Source: an uncultured Clostridia bacterium (GTDB lineage Bacteria > Bacillota > Clostridia > Christensenellales > Borkfalkiaceae). From it: a stretch of DNA of 27,071 bases. A program made the position numbers and the translations under genes. The notes under the pieces were generated by a model. It was not told where the DNA came from, did not search any database, and saw only the letters and a program-made list of their open reading frames with translations. Positions 12,832 through 21,892 of this stretch are shown in pieces. Within the stretch, counting starts at the first letter, position 1, and every line of letters begins with the position of its first letter. The stretch covers positions 1-27,071 of the forward strand of contig CAMUNT010000010.1 in NCBI GenBank assembly GCA_947090365.1, written 5' to 3'.

Positions 12832-14407
12832 AGGCTCGCTTACCCGCGCAAGAATTACTTATATGTTCAGGGAAACCTTCCGCGCTCATTCCAAGGATGA
12901 GTATCGGGAATTTTTTGCGCGCGGTTTCGGAGAGGACAAATGCGGAATTACGGGTACGTACCCCTGGCTGTACGTGCGCGTATTTTTCGTGCTGTTCATT
13001 TTATTTACGGTCAATACGGTAATACTCCGCTTTACGGGTAATGCGTTGTTCGTTCCTACGATAATTCTTCTCGGCGGAATAACGTTTACAGTGCCTTTTA
13101 TGACTCTGCTGTACGAAATATACCCGAAGCGCGATTTAAGCATTTTAAAGGTTTTCGTAATCCTCGTTCTGGGCGGAACGGTTGCAAGCGTACTGGCGCA
13201 GATAGGCTACACCCTGATAAGCGTAGACAATTTATGGTATGGCGCGGCAATTAGCGGATTTGTGGAAGAGATAAGCAAAGCGGTGGTTGCGTTTGCGGCG
13301 ATAATGGTCGTAAAAAACAAAAATTCTTACGCCTGCTTTTTAATCGCGTGCGCAGTAGGCGCGGGGTTCTCTGTTATTGAGGATACGGGCTATCTTTTTT
13401 ACTATTCGGATACGCTTGCTTCGCAGTACGGCGATATACGCAACACCGTATATCTGTTTCTGGACAGAGGCTTTTCGGCTTTCTGTACGCATATTCTCTG
13501 GACGGGAATAGTGGGCTGGGCGTACGGATTTTGCAGGGGCAGGGGTAAGATTTTAAGTATCCTGTTTCTGGCAGGCTCGATAGTAATTCACGCCTGCTGG
13601 AATTTACCCTTGGAGGGCTGGGTGCATTCGGCAGTAATTGCATTCTGCACCATAATCGAAGTTTTTATAAATATAGTCGCGGTCCGCAAATCGCTTTTTA
13701 CGACAATGTCGGACGAGGCGGATATTTTGCGGCTGAACAATAAAATAATACGCGAAGCGAAAGAAATGGGCGAGCGTATGCGTTTTACCAACGCGGGCAA
13801 CCTCACTTTTGCGCTGACCTGCACTATACTTTCGGTAATACTTATCGCGCTGTGCTGTCTGCCGATAGGTATGGAAAAAATGCGGGTAAACTACGCCGAT
13901 AAGCAGGCGTTCATTTCCGCCGTACAGAGCGGGTACAACGTGACTGCCGACTGGGACAGACAGTACGACGGCGAGCTTGAAAATTTCGAGGAGCGATATA
14001 TTCACGACAACGGCAAGCTCGTACTTTCCTACGTCGTTCAGAAAGTAAAATTCGACGGCTACGACGGCGTGTACTATTACGGTTACTACGTCGGCGGGGA
14101 CGGTAATGCGGAAAAAGTAGCGGACAGTATTTATCTCGAACTCGAAGAAGTAGAAAGCCGTATTCCCTGCGTCGAGTATAAGTTCGGCGCGGAAAGCGTG
14201 TGGACGTTCGAGATCAGCAAAACCGACTTTACCGATTACACTTACAATCAAACCGACGGAACGGTATCCTGCGTAACCGATGCGGAAGAATTCGGCGGTT
14301 ATAATCTTTTAATCGGTCTGGTTGCGTCTGCGGTTGCGGTCTCGGGCGCGTGCGGGGTTATACTGCTTGCATTTTCGTTAAAATTAAGGAGATTAAAAGA
14401 TGAATGA
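12821..14407 (+). CDS. PrsW-like intramembrane protease with a C-terminal extension
   Basis: A 528-residue membrane protein. The core (about 50-290) has some seven or eight helices and PrsW-type motifs: GFVEEISKA with Glu149/Glu150, AGFSVIED with Glu187, His224 in FCTHILW and His257 in HACWN. These are thought to form the active site of this family, which cuts anti-sigma factors. A cytoplasmic linker is followed by helix 328-350, an outside domain of about 140 residues rich in Asp, Glu and Tyr, and a last helix near 496-520. Family members are often shorter, so this extra domain is unusual. The start overlaps mtaB by 11 bases. The substrate is unknown; no sigma or anti-sigma gene is nearby. 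Confidence 0.85.
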   Translation: MKSEGSLTRARITYMFRETFRAHSKDEYREFFARGFGEDKCGITGTYPWLYVRVFFVLFILFTVNTVILRFTGNALFVPTIILLGGITFTVPFMTLLYEIYPKRDLSILKVFVILVLGGTVASVLAQIGYTLISVDNLWYGAAISGFVEEISKAVVAFAAIMVVKNKNSYACFLIACAVGAGFSVIEDTGYLFYYSDTLASQYGDIRNTVYLFLDRGFSAFCTHILWTGIVGWAYGFCRGRGKILSILFLAGSIVIHACWNLPLEGWVHSAVIAFCTIIEVFINIVAVRKSLFTTMSDEADILRLNNKIIREAKEMGERMRFTNAGNLTFALTCTILSVILIALCCLPIGMEKMRVNYADKQAFISAVQSGYNVTADWDRQYDGELENFEERYIHDNGKLVLSYVVQKVKFDGYDGVYYYGYYVGGDGNAEKVADSIYLELEEVESRIPCVEYKFGAESVWTFEISKTDFTDYTYNQTDGTVSCVTDAEEFGGYNLLIGLVASAVAVSGACGVILLAFSLKLRRLKDE

Positions 14408-14744
14408 TAACTGTATATTCTGTAAAATAATTGCGGGCGAAATTCCATCGTCAAAGGTGTACGATGACGGTAAAATGCTCGTGTTCAGGGATATAGAGCC
14501 CAAGGCAAAAGTTCACCTTCTGGCAGTTCCGAAGGTTCACTTTAAACTGCTTTCGGACGCGGTTGAAAATAAGGCGGAAATTTTAAGCTATATGCTTGAT
14601 AAAATTCCGCAGATAGCAAAGGACAACGGCTGTGAAAACGGATACCGCCTCGTAATAAATCAGGGCGACGACGCAGGCCAGACAGTATTCCATCTTCATA
14701 TTCATATCTTAGGCGGGGAATTGCTTCCGGCGGAAATTATTTAA
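14400..14744 (+). CDS. HIT family nucleotide hydrolase
   Basis: A 114-residue HinT-like protein. N-terminal CIFCKIIAGEIPS and the active-site HLHIHILGG near residues 97-105 define the histidine triad family, which hydrolyses adenosine phosphoramidates and related nucleotides. The zinc-type Cys pair near the start (CIFC) is present. AAGGAG lies eight bases before the ATG, which sits inside the end of the protease gene. The length is standard. Confidence 0.95.
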   Translation: MNDNCIFCKIIAGEIPSSKVYDDGKMLVFRDIEPKAKVHLLAVPKVHFKLLSDAVENKAEILSYMLDKIPQIAKDNGCENGYRLVINQGDDAGQTVFHLHIHILGGELLPAEII

Positions 14745-14757
14745 AAAGGTATTACAA

Positions 14758-15576
14758 ATGATCTACGTTTTAAAAAATAAATATATTACGCTGTCCGTAA
14801 ATTCTTCGGGTGCGAGTATGGAATCGCTTCTTTACCTCGGGGAAGAAAGGCTTTGGCAGGGCGGAGAGGAGTGGCAAAGCCGCGACGTCGTAATTTTTCC
14901 CGTAGTCGGTCATACCGGAACTTATACGGTAAACGGCGAAAAATACACCCCGAAATCGCACGGGGTTGCGCGGTATTCGGAATTTGCGCTTGTGGATATA
15001 ACCGTCGATACACTCACCTTAGAGCTGTCATCCAACCCCGTAACAAGGCGCACCTATCCGTACGATTTCATTCTTACGGTCAAGTATGCGCTTAAAAAGA
15101 ATACGGTAAAAATTTCGTACGACGTTAAGTCCAAGGGCGGAAAAATCCCGTTCTATATCGGCAGTCACGCGGGAATGAAGGCGCCGGGAGGAAAAGCCGT
15201 CCTCGAATTTGAAAACGAGGAAGAGCCCATTCAGTACCTTACGGACAAAAAAGAGGCAATCTGTCTTCGTGGCATTAAGAAGCTGGACATAACCAAATCG
15301 CTGTTCGAAAGGTTCAAAACGGTTCAGTTCGGCGACCTTTCGGGCGGTGAAGTGCGTCTGCAAACCTCCGACGGCTATACGTATACATATAAATCGAAAT
15401 GCCCCATCGTTGCGCTTTGGAGCAACGAAAAGGCAGGGGATTACGTCTGCGTGGAGTGTTGGTGGGGAATAAACGACTGCCCCGATTTCCCGAAGGAGCT
15501 TTCGGAAAAACCTTTTATTAACTTTACCGATGAAAAAGGCATAACCTTTTCGTACACGCTGACGGTAACCCGATAA
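14758..15576 (+). CDS. Aldose 1-epimerase-like protein (LacX type)
   Basis: A 272-residue beta-sandwich sugar mutarotase-like protein. Likely active-site groups are the His in KSHGVAR, the His in GSHAG and the Glu in CVECWWG near the C-terminus, matching the LacX branch of the family. The substrate cannot be given; no sugar-use operon surrounds it. It follows the HIT gene by 13 bases. It is soluble and cytoplasmic. Confidence 0.88.
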   Translation: MIYVLKNKYITLSVNSSGASMESLLYLGEERLWQGGEEWQSRDVVIFPVVGHTGTYTVNGEKYTPKSHGVARYSEFALVDITVDTLTLELSSNPVTRRTYPYDFILTVKYALKKNTVKISYDVKSKGGKIPFYIGSHAGMKAPGGKAVLEFENEEEPIQYLTDKKEAICLRGIKKLDITKSLFERFKTVQFGDLSGGEVRLQTSDGYTYTYKSKCPIVALWSNEKAGDYVCVECWWGINDCPDFPKELSEKPFINFTDEKGITFSYTLTVTR

Positions 15577-15596
15577 ATCGCAATTCGCATTTATCG
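15571..15596. other. Short perfect hairpin at the end of the epimerase gene
   Basis: CGATAAAT (15571-15578) pairs with ATTTATCG (15589-15596) around ten bases. The stem includes the stop codon. There is no T run, so it is not a clear terminator; it may act in mRNA processing within the operon. Confidence 0.4.
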
Positions 15597-15626
15597 ACGG
15601 TTATTAAGTAAGCGGTTGAGGTTGTA

Positions 15627-16151
15627 ATGGATTTATTTGATAACGATTTTTTATCCGTAACGGGTAAAAGGCAGGCGTCGGAGCACGTAATCAAGCGTTA
15701 CGGCGATTTCGGTTGGAAGCTTATAGAAAAAAAGGACGACAGGTTTTACGGCGATACCGTTCATATGTCGTTCAGACGCCCGCATTTTATAAAAAATAAA
15801 GACGAGCTTCAACTGTTGCAGGTAAGGCTTGAAATCGCCTACAACAATACGGGCAAGCTTGCGCGCAAAATCAATACCCGCGCCGCTCTTTCGGTTATAG
15901 CGACAACTCTTGTCGCTGCGGCTTTTATTGTGGGCGGTGTGTTTATGATTTTAAACGGCGTATTGCTTCCGATAATTTTCGGCTCTATGGCGTGTGCTTT
16001 CGGCTTGGCGGCGGCGGCGTTCGGCGGAATTTGCGCAAAACGTATCCGCAAAAAGGATAAAGCGAAATACGGGCGGTTAATAGACGCGGAGGTCGAAAAA
16101 ATAGAGGAACTTTGCAGACGGGCAAGGGAGCTCGGGGGTGAGTATGAGTAA
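15627..16151 (+). CDS. Small membrane protein of unknown function
   Basis: A 174-residue protein. The first 85 residues are soluble and charged. Two adjacent helices at about 88-109 and 112-133 form a hairpin, and a basic, then helical, C-terminal tail follows (about 135-174). I do not recognise the family. TTGAGG is about seven bases before the start. The end overlaps the cardiolipin synthase start by eight bases, which suggests a linked membrane role, though this is only position. Confidence 0.75.
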   Translation: MDLFDNDFLSVTGKRQASEHVIKRYGDFGWKLIEKKDDRFYGDTVHMSFRRPHFIKNKDELQLLQVRLEIAYNNTGKLARKINTRAALSVIATTLVAAAFIVGGVFMILNGVLLPIIFGSMACAFGLAAAAFGGICAKRIRKKDKAKYGRLIDAEVEKIEELCRRARELGGEYE

Positions 16152-17700
16152 CCGCAACAAAGCTTCGAAGTCACCCGATAAGTCGGTGTTAAAGATACGT
16201 ACGGAAAAAAATGCGCTTTTCGGCACGATAAAGGTTGCAATCGTCGCGATACTTGTGCTTATTCAGCTCGGTATTCAGATTTTTCTGTACAGTTTATTTG
16301 CGCTGGCTTCGGGCGTATACGCGTTAATCGCATTTATACTCAGTTTCATTTCGTGTGTATTTCTGCTGTCCTCGAACAGAAGCCCCGCATCAAAAGCGGT
16401 GTGGACGCTTATAATTTTAATACTGTTCGAAGTCGGCTTTATTTTGTATATTCTGACTAACGACAAATTCTTTTTCCGCAAAAACAGAAAACGGTTCAGG
16501 GAAGTATTTGCTAAATCCGAGCCTCAGCGCAAGCAGTACGACAGGCCCGAAATTTCGGACGCAAGGGTGAAAGAGGACTGCGAATATTTGCGCCGTATGG
16601 GCGGATTTACTCCGTTCACCGCAACGGACACAAAATATTTTCCGTCGGGCGGGCGGTTTTTCGACGATATACTCGAAAAAATTTCCGGGGCCGAAAAGTT
16701 TGTGTTTATCGAGTTTTTCATAATTTCAGACGGATTATTGCTTGAAAAATTTATAAGCTTACTTTCCGAAAAGGTAAAAGCGGGCGTCGACGTGCGCATC
16801 ATCTACGACGATTTGGGAAGCCGTTCATTTTCGCTTAAAGCGCGCAAGCGCATCGTAAAAAGCGGAATTAAGCTTATGACGTTCAACAGACTCGTTCCTG
16901 TCGTTAACGTGGTTTTGAATATCCGCGACCACAGAAAAATAGTAATAGTCGACGGAAAATACGGCTACACCGGCGGGGCTAACCTTGCCGACGAATACAC
17001 TAACGAAAGCAGGCTTTACGGTTACTGGAAGGACGAAGGTATCAGAGCGGAGGGTGAAGCGGTCGACGGCTTAACGCTGATGTTTTTGCGTCAGTGGGAT
17101 TTTCTTACCCGCAAATTCAGCGACTATTCCCCTTATTTCAGGCTTGCGGAGAAAAAGGATAACGGTTTCGTTACCGTACCCTTTTCAAGCGGACTGGACA
17201 GGGACGTCTTTATCGCCAAAGAGCTTTATTTAAACGTAATAGCTAAGGCGCAGGAAAAGCTGTATCTTATGACGCCGTATCTGGTGCCCGACGACGCGCT
17301 TTTCAATATGCTTGTCAACAAGGCTCAGTCGGGCTGTGACGTAAGAGTGGTGCTTCCCGCAATTCCCGATAAACCGTACGTCTATATAGTGTCGCTGGAT
17401 TTTGCATCCAGACTTGCAGACAAAGGCGTTAAAATCTTTCTTATGCGCGACAGCTTCGTACACAGCAAAGTGGTTTTAACCGACTATTGCGCGATAGTCG
17501 GCTCGATAAATATCGATCTGCGCAGCTTCTATCAGCAATTCGAAAGTGCGTTGTACACCAACGACGGCGGGACGCTGCAATCGATAGGCGAGGATTTTGA
17601 AAAGACTTTTGCCGAATGCGAGCCTCTTACCAAAAAGAAGAACAGCGTCAGAAACAGACTGCTTGCGCTGTTATTGAAAGTAATATCTCCGTTAATGTAA
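16144..17700 (+). CDS. cls: Cardiolipin synthase
   Basis: A 518-residue phospholipase D-type enzyme that joins two phosphatidylglycerols into cardiolipin in the membrane. The N-terminus has about three hydrophobic segments (28-52, 54-76, 85-105). Two HKD motifs follow: His263-Lys265-Asp270 (HRKIVIVD) and His440-Lys442-Asp447 (HSKVVLTD), each with GGAN or GSIN downstream. The start at 16144 is chosen because a GGGGGTG sequence precedes it; a GTG at 16138 is an alternative. It is the last gene of the operon, before a strong terminator. Confidence 0.94.
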   Translation: MSNRNKASKSPDKSVLKIRTEKNALFGTIKVAIVAILVLIQLGIQIFLYSLFALASGVYALIAFILSFISCVFLLSSNRSPASKAVWTLIILILFEVGFILYILTNDKFFFRKNRKRFREVFAKSEPQRKQYDRPEISDARVKEDCEYLRRMGGFTPFTATDTKYFPSGGRFFDDILEKISGAEKFVFIEFFIISDGLLLEKFISLLSEKVKAGVDVRIIYDDLGSRSFSLKARKRIVKSGIKLMTFNRLVPVVNVVLNIRDHRKIVIVDGKYGYTGGANLADEYTNESRLYGYWKDEGIRAEGEAVDGLTLMFLRQWDFLTRKFSDYSPYFRLAEKKDNGFVTVPFSSGLDRDVFIAKELYLNVIAKAQEKLYLMTPYLVPDDALFNMLVNKAQSGCDVRVVLPAIPDKPYVYIVSLDFASRLADKGVKIFLMRDSFVHSKVVLTDYCAIVGSINIDLRSFYQQFESALYTNDGGTLQSIGEDFEKTFAECEPLTKKKNSVRNRLLALLLKVISPLM

Positions 17701-17730
17701 AAAAAACCGAAGCGTATGCTTCGGTTTTTT
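17701..17730. terminator. Bidirectional terminator after cls and the WYL regulator
   Basis: AAAAAACCGAAGC (17701-17713) and GCTTCGGTTTTTT (17718-17730) pair perfectly around a four-base loop. A and T runs on either side let it work for both convergent genes. Confidence 0.93.
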
Positions 17731-17794
17731 AAGTTTGATTTGCAATCGGCCGTATCTTCGTAAGCGTTAATTCTCCGTCGGTTGACCGTAGTGT

Positions 17795-18712
17795 TCAATT
17801 TTGCAGAATTTTTTCGGCGGCGGCGCGCACCTTTTCGCGCAAATCGAGCGGTTCGAGAACCTTGACCGTCCCGCCGTAGCTTAAAATCTGGTTGACCAGT
17901 CCTCCGTCGTCGGGCGCGGTAATTCTTGCAATAAATTTATTTCCGCGCGGTTCGATATTGTCCATACCCAGCCAGTCCTCCGCATCGGGGAGAGTGGCTT
18001 TTTCTATTTCCAGCGTAACGTCTACCATTTTTACGGAATTATAGTAGAAATTTAGGTTGATTTCGTCGCGTGTAAGCTCGCGTCTTTCAAACGTTTCACC
18101 CGTAAAGCTTGCCTGTTTAATTCTGCCCACTTTGAAGGTGCGGAAGGTCTGTCTGTTGTGGCAGAATGAATAGATATACCAGACGTTTTGCTTGAATATG
18201 AGTACGTACGGGTCGATAACTCTTTTCGAATGTTCGCCCTCGCGCGAAATATAATCTATAAGAAGGCTTTTTCTTTCGTTTACCGCAGTTTCGCAAACGC
18301 GCATCTTGTCCGCAAATTTCTTACTGTCGCCCCAGGTTCCGCCGTCCACTATGATATTTCCGCAAACGTTTTCACCGCGCTTATCGTTTTTTTGCTGGCT
18401 TTGCAGTTTTTCCAGAGCGGAAAGCACGTTCTTGTCCGACACCTGCGAACTCATTGCATTCAGTGCGTTGACGGTGGCGGTGTACTCCTCGCGCGTGAAG
18501 TACCAGGACGGCAGACGGAAAGTATCTGCAATCGAAATTCCGCCGTATCTCCCGCGGGTAACGTCTATGGGAACTCCGCAAAGGCTCAGCTCGTCGATAT
18601 AGCGGTAAACGCTCCGCTGTGAAATTCCATAGCGGTTTGCAACGTCCTGCGCGTTCAGCTTCCGCTTTGACAGCAGAAGCATCATTATATCTATCATAAC
18701 CTGATATTTCAT
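17795..18712 (-). CDS. HTH and WYL domain transcription regulator (YafY family)
   Basis: A 305-residue regulator. The N-terminal winged helix (residues 1-62) includes VANRYGISQRSVYRYIDEL, and GRYGGISI forms the wing. A WYL domain from about 140 to 235 contains VWYIYSFCHNRQTFRTFKVGRI, followed by a C-terminal WCX-like region. WYL domains sense small ligands or nucleic acids; the ligand here is unknown. A perfect palindrome (18771-18785) overlaps the -35 of its own promoter, consistent with self-regulation. A 67-residue gene diverges from the same region and may be a target. Confidence 0.92.
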   Translation of the reverse strand: MKYQVMIDIMMLLLSKRKLNAQDVANRYGISQRSVYRYIDELSLCGVPIDVTRGRYGGISIADTFRLPSWYFTREEYTATVNALNAMSSQVSDKNVLSALEKLQSQQKNDKRGENVCGNIIVDGGTWGDSKKFADKMRVCETAVNERKSLLIDYISREGEHSKRVIDPYVLIFKQNVWYIYSFCHNRQTFRTFKVGRIKQASFTGETFERRELTRDEINLNFYYNSVKMVDVTLEIEKATLPDAEDWLGMDNIEPRGNKFIARITAPDDGGLVNQILSYGGTVKVLEPLDLREKVRAAAEKILQN

Positions 18713-18757
18713 TGGTATTTTCCGTTCCTTTGAAGAATATTATAAAATTGTAAAAAA

Positions 18758-18786
18758 ATTTTATCATATATGACAGTTTCTGTCAA
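18758..18786 (-). promoter_or_regulatory. Promoter of the WYL regulator
   Basis: On the minus strand: TTGACA (18786-18781), a 17-base spacer and TAAAAT (18763-18758). It gives a leader of about 40 bases. Confidence 0.8.
18771..18785. promoter_or_regulatory. Palindromic operator in the divergent region
   Basis: TGACAGtttCTGTCA is a perfect 6-3-6 palindrome overlapping the -35 box and spacer of the WYL regulator promoter. The likely binder is the WYL regulator itself. Confidence 0.7.
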
Positions 18787-18831
18787 GTATATGTGTTAAA
18801 ATTAACTTGTAATAAGCGGAGCGGATAAAAA

Positions 18832-19035
18832 ATGACTTTCACAGCATATATTCAAAGACAGAAAAGCTTAATAAGAAGCCGAAGAGAGTGCGAGCGTGAA
18901 CCGAAGAGAAGGCAAGAGGAAGACGTTTGCGGATACGATACCGAAAAGCTTATAGACGGTTTGATTTCGTTAAAGGGGCTTAATACCGCCGAAAGAGAGC
19001 GGTATTCGAAAATTTTTTCGTACGAATACTGTTAA
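18832..19035 (+). CDS. Small protein of unknown function
   Basis: A 67-residue, charged, soluble protein. The first half is very basic (Arg/Lys/Glu-rich, about residues 9-30). The second half (LIDGLISLKGLNTAERERYSKIF) is helical and could be a short dimerisation helix pair. GGAGCGG lies about ten bases before the ATG, and a strong terminator follows directly. A -10-like TAAAAT near 18797 could serve it. It is divergent from the WYL regulator with the palindromic operator between them. I do not recognise the family. Confidence 0.6.
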   Translation: MTFTAYIQRQKSLIRSRRECEREPKRRQEEDVCGYDTEKLIDGLISLKGLNTAERERYSKIFSYEYC

Positions 19036-19036
19036 A

Positions 19037-19067
19037 AAAAACCTGCGCGTAAACCGCGCAGGTTTTT
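19037..19067. terminator. Bidirectional terminator between small gene and phosphoglucomutase
   Basis: A 13-bp stem AAAAACCTGCGCG / CGCGCAGGTTTTT with a five-base loop. It serves both convergent genes. Confidence 0.92.
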
Positions 19068-19069
19068 AA

Positions 19070-20785
19070 TTATTTAATTAATTTGTTTACGGCCGTCTTC
19101 ATTTTTTCAAGCGCGGCTTCCGCGTCTGCCTTGTGGTGCGCCTTAACCGAGAAATAAATTTTCAGCTTGGGCTCTGTACCCGAGGGCCGCACGCATATAA
19201 AGCTTCCGTTTTCCAGCTCGTAATAAACGCAGTTGGTGAGGGGCGAGCCGATTTCGGAAGTATTTCCGTCGGCGTCTATTCTGATATTTTTCGAATAATC
19301 GCGCATTGCGTCGACGCCGTAAATATCGAATTTCTTTACGGGCTCGGTCTTTAACCTGTCTACTACGGCGTTCATCTCGCTCATAGCGTTCAGCCCCGAG
19401 AATGGGATTGAAACGTTGCAGTCTAAAACGTAACCGTAGGTGTCGTAAATTTCCATAAGACGCTGGTATACGGTTTTGTTTACGGAAGTGTAGTAGCATA
19501 CCATTTCCGCGCACAGCATAGAGGCGACTACCGCGTCCTTATCGCGCGCGTGCGTTCCGCGCAGATACCCGCAGCTCTCTTCGAAGCCGAACACGAAGGT
19601 GTGAGAGCGGTCGCGCTCCCAAAGCTTGATTTTTTCGCCTATGAACTTGAAGCCGACGGGCACTTCGAAAAGCTCTGTGCCGAACTGTCTGCACATTGCC
19701 TTTGCCATACCGGTAGTGACGAACGATTTTACAACCGCCGCATTTTTGGGCAGTGTGCCCTCCTCTTTAAGGCGGGTCAGAATATAGTCGAGAAGCAGTA
19801 TGCCGACCTGATTTCCCGAAAGAGCTTCGAACTCACCCTCTGCGTTTTTGACGGCAACGCCCAGCCTGTCGCTGTCGGGGTCGGTTCCGAATACTACGGT
19901 TGCGCCGATTTTCTGCGCCAGCGCGATACCCATCGAAAGGGTTTCCTTATATTCGGGATTAGGCACTTCTACTGTCGAAAAGTCGGTGTCCTTTACGGTC
20001 TGCGCCTCGACGACGGTAGCCTTAACGCCTATTTTTTTGAGAATAGTGGTGACGGGAATATAGCCGGAGCCGTGAACGGGGGTGTAGACCAGCTTCAGAT
20101 CTTTTCCGCAGGCCTTTACGGCGCGTTTTGAAAGCGTAAGCTTTTTCAGCTCTTTATAATATTTCCTGTCAACGGAGGAGGGAACCTTTTTTATGTATTT
20201 TCTGCGCTGTTCGTCGGTGGGAGAGGGCGCGCCGAGATAATCCTCGTTGCCTTTAATAAAATCTACTACTACCGCGGTGTCTTCGGGGCTCATCTGTGCG
20301 CCGTCTGCGCCGTAAACCTTATATCCGTTATACTGTTTGGGGTTGTGCGAAGCGGTAATCATAATTCCCGCAACCGTTTTTAAATTTCTGACCGCGAACG
20401 ACAGCATAGGTACGGGGTGTACTTCGCCGAATAAATAAACCCTGATATTGTTGGCCGATAATACCTCTGCGGCAGCCAAAGCGAACTCGTCGCTTTTAAG
20501 GCGTGTGTCGTACGAAATTACGACGCCTCTTTTCATAGCGCGTTCGCCGAGGCTTTTTATAAATTCCGCAAGCCCCGCAGTCGCGCGCTTTACGGTATAA
20601 ACGTTCATCATATTCGTGCCGTAACCGATAATTCCGCGCATTCCCGCAGTGCCGAATTCAAGCTCGGCGCCGAAGCGGTATTCTATTTCTTTTTTATTAT
20701 CTTTAAGGCTTTCAAGCTCGGCCTTCGCCTCTTCGCTAAGACGGCCGTCATTAAGCCAGTTTTCATATATATTAGAAAAATTCAT
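19070..20785 (-). CDS. Phosphoglucomutase / phosphomannomutase
   Basis: A 571-residue alpha-D-phosphohexomutase that interconverts glucose-1-phosphate and glucose-6-phosphate (or the mannose forms). The active Ser146 is in TASHNPKQYNGYKVY. Metal-binding GTDPDSDRLG, sugar-binding GFEESCGYL and phosphate-binding RPSGTEPKLKIY follow in family order. The length fits the PgcA-type group of Bacillota. CGGAG precedes the ATG. It is a single gene with its own spacer on each side, and feeds cell-wall and polymer sugar synthesis. Confidence 0.94.
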   Translation of the reverse strand: MNFSNIYENWLNDGRLSEEAKAELESLKDNKKEIEYRFGAELEFGTAGMRGIIGYGTNMMNVYTVKRATAGLAEFIKSLGERAMKRGVVISYDTRLKSDEFALAAAEVLSANNIRVYLFGEVHPVPMLSFAVRNLKTVAGIMITASHNPKQYNGYKVYGADGAQMSPEDTAVVVDFIKGNEDYLGAPSPTDEQRRKYIKKVPSSVDRKYYKELKKLTLSKRAVKACGKDLKLVYTPVHGSGYIPVTTILKKIGVKATVVEAQTVKDTDFSTVEVPNPEYKETLSMGIALAQKIGATVVFGTDPDSDRLGVAVKNAEGEFEALSGNQVGILLLDYILTRLKEEGTLPKNAAVVKSFVTTGMAKAMCRQFGTELFEVPVGFKFIGEKIKLWERDRSHTFVFGFEESCGYLRGTHARDKDAVVASMLCAEMVCYYTSVNKTVYQRLMEIYDTYGYVLDCNVSIPFSGLNAMSEMNAVVDRLKTEPVKKFDIYGVDAMRDYSKNIRIDADGNTSEIGSPLTNCVYYELENGSFICVRPSGTEPKLKIYFSVKAHHKADAEAALEKMKTAVNKLIK

Positions 20786-20858
20786 TTTATACTCCGATAT
20801 TATTTTATTACAAATAATATAATATTATATTCAGTCCGTTTTTAATTATATAAAAAAA

Positions 20859-20884
20859 ACTTTCCGTTGTAAAGTACGGAAAGT
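20859..20884 (-). terminator. Terminator of the rdgB operon
   Basis: ACTTTCCGT (20859-20867) pairs with ACGGAAAGT (20876-20884). Read on the minus strand a run of eight T follows. Confidence 0.85.
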
Positions 20885-20922
20885 CAAAAATAAAATATTT
20901 TTTAGTTTTTATTGTTAATTTA

Positions 20923-21888
20923 TCAATTTCCTTTGAAAAAATCTTCTCTCGAAACGATTTCTTCCTTTTCTGGCTTGATAATAGTGTTTTTGTCGATGAA
21001 ATATTTCAGCTCTTCCCTGTCGTAATAATTGACAAGCTGGAAGCAGTTTAAAACCACGTAACTTGCGGGAACGGTAATAAGCGCACCCACCCCGAACGTG
21101 AAAACTATTGCAAATACGTTCAGTGCGAAAATAATCAGCGCAAGCACTATAAAGTTCGAAAGCACGTTGAATGTCTGTTTGTTTTTGCGGTTAAAGGTAA
21201 AGATAAACGCTTCAAGCTGTTTTTTCTTGCCGCGGATAAGCGAGGGAAGCCAGTCTGAGGCAAAAGTAAGTTTAATTGCAACCGCAACCACGATAGTAGT
21301 CGCAAACATAAATATCTGTAAAAGGAAGGGCGCAAATGCAAGAAGCTTGAACGCCAGCAGGTACATAAGTCCTATGCAAGCCACGTCGTAGAGGAAGGAA
21401 AGGGGAACGTACATAAGCGAGTACAGAGTAGCTTCTTTAAGGTTTCTTATAAGCGTTAAAAAGAAGGGCGACTGTGCGCGAAGCGCCATTTTATCGTTAA
21501 TTACCGCCGCCGCCGCGTAATTGCCGAGGCTTGAAAAAAACATACTTAAAAGCCTTATTAAAATAATGCCGACAATTCCCAGCGAGATTATAGTAGTATT
21601 GTTGTTAATCATAGAGATTATCGCATCGATAGCTTTATTTACCTTATCGCGTATCTCGATTTCTTTCAGTACTTCTATATTTCCGTCTATGAGGTTGGAG
21701 AAGAAGTTTTTAACTCCTTCTATAAGGCTTTTGAAATCGTCTAAATTCGTCATCGTTACCCAGAACGAATACAAAATAGCCGACGTAAGCCCGGCTGCGA
21801 TAATTGCTATTATAAGCTTGTAAAGAAGCTGTTTGTACGTAATTGAAAAGTTATCAATAAGGATTGAAACAGTATGCTTGAATTTCAT
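20923..21888 (-). CDS. Multi-pass membrane protein of unknown function
   Basis: A 321-residue protein with about six hydrophobic stretches: near 25-45, 98-120, 160-180, 185-210, 243-262 and 264-285. An amphipathic segment between the first two (about 50-95) is probably outside the membrane. The C-terminal tail is acidic and soluble. No family is recognised with confidence. It is the last gene of a three-gene minus-strand operon, four bases after the phosphodiesterase gene, and ends at a terminator. Confidence 0.75.
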   Translation of the reverse strand: MKFKHTVSILIDNFSITYKQLLYKLIIAIIAAGLTSAILYSFWVTMTNLDDFKSLIEGVKNFFSNLIDGNIEVLKEIEIRDKVNKAIDAIISMINNNTTIISLGIVGIILIRLLSMFFSSLGNYAAAAVINDKMALRAQSPFFLTLIRNLKEATLYSLMYVPLSFLYDVACIGLMYLLAFKLLAFAPFLLQIFMFATTIVVAVAIKLTFASDWLPSLIRGKKKQLEAFIFTFNRKNKQTFNVLSNFIVLALIIFALNVFAIVFTFGVGALITVPASYVVLNCFQLVNYYDREELKYFIDKNTIIKPEKEEIVSREDFFKGN

Positions 21889-21892
21889 AATT

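Noticed and set aside
19550..20131. Long plus-strand frame inside the phosphoglucomutase gene
   Set aside because: It is the mirror of a strongly supported minus-strand gene and shows no protein motif.
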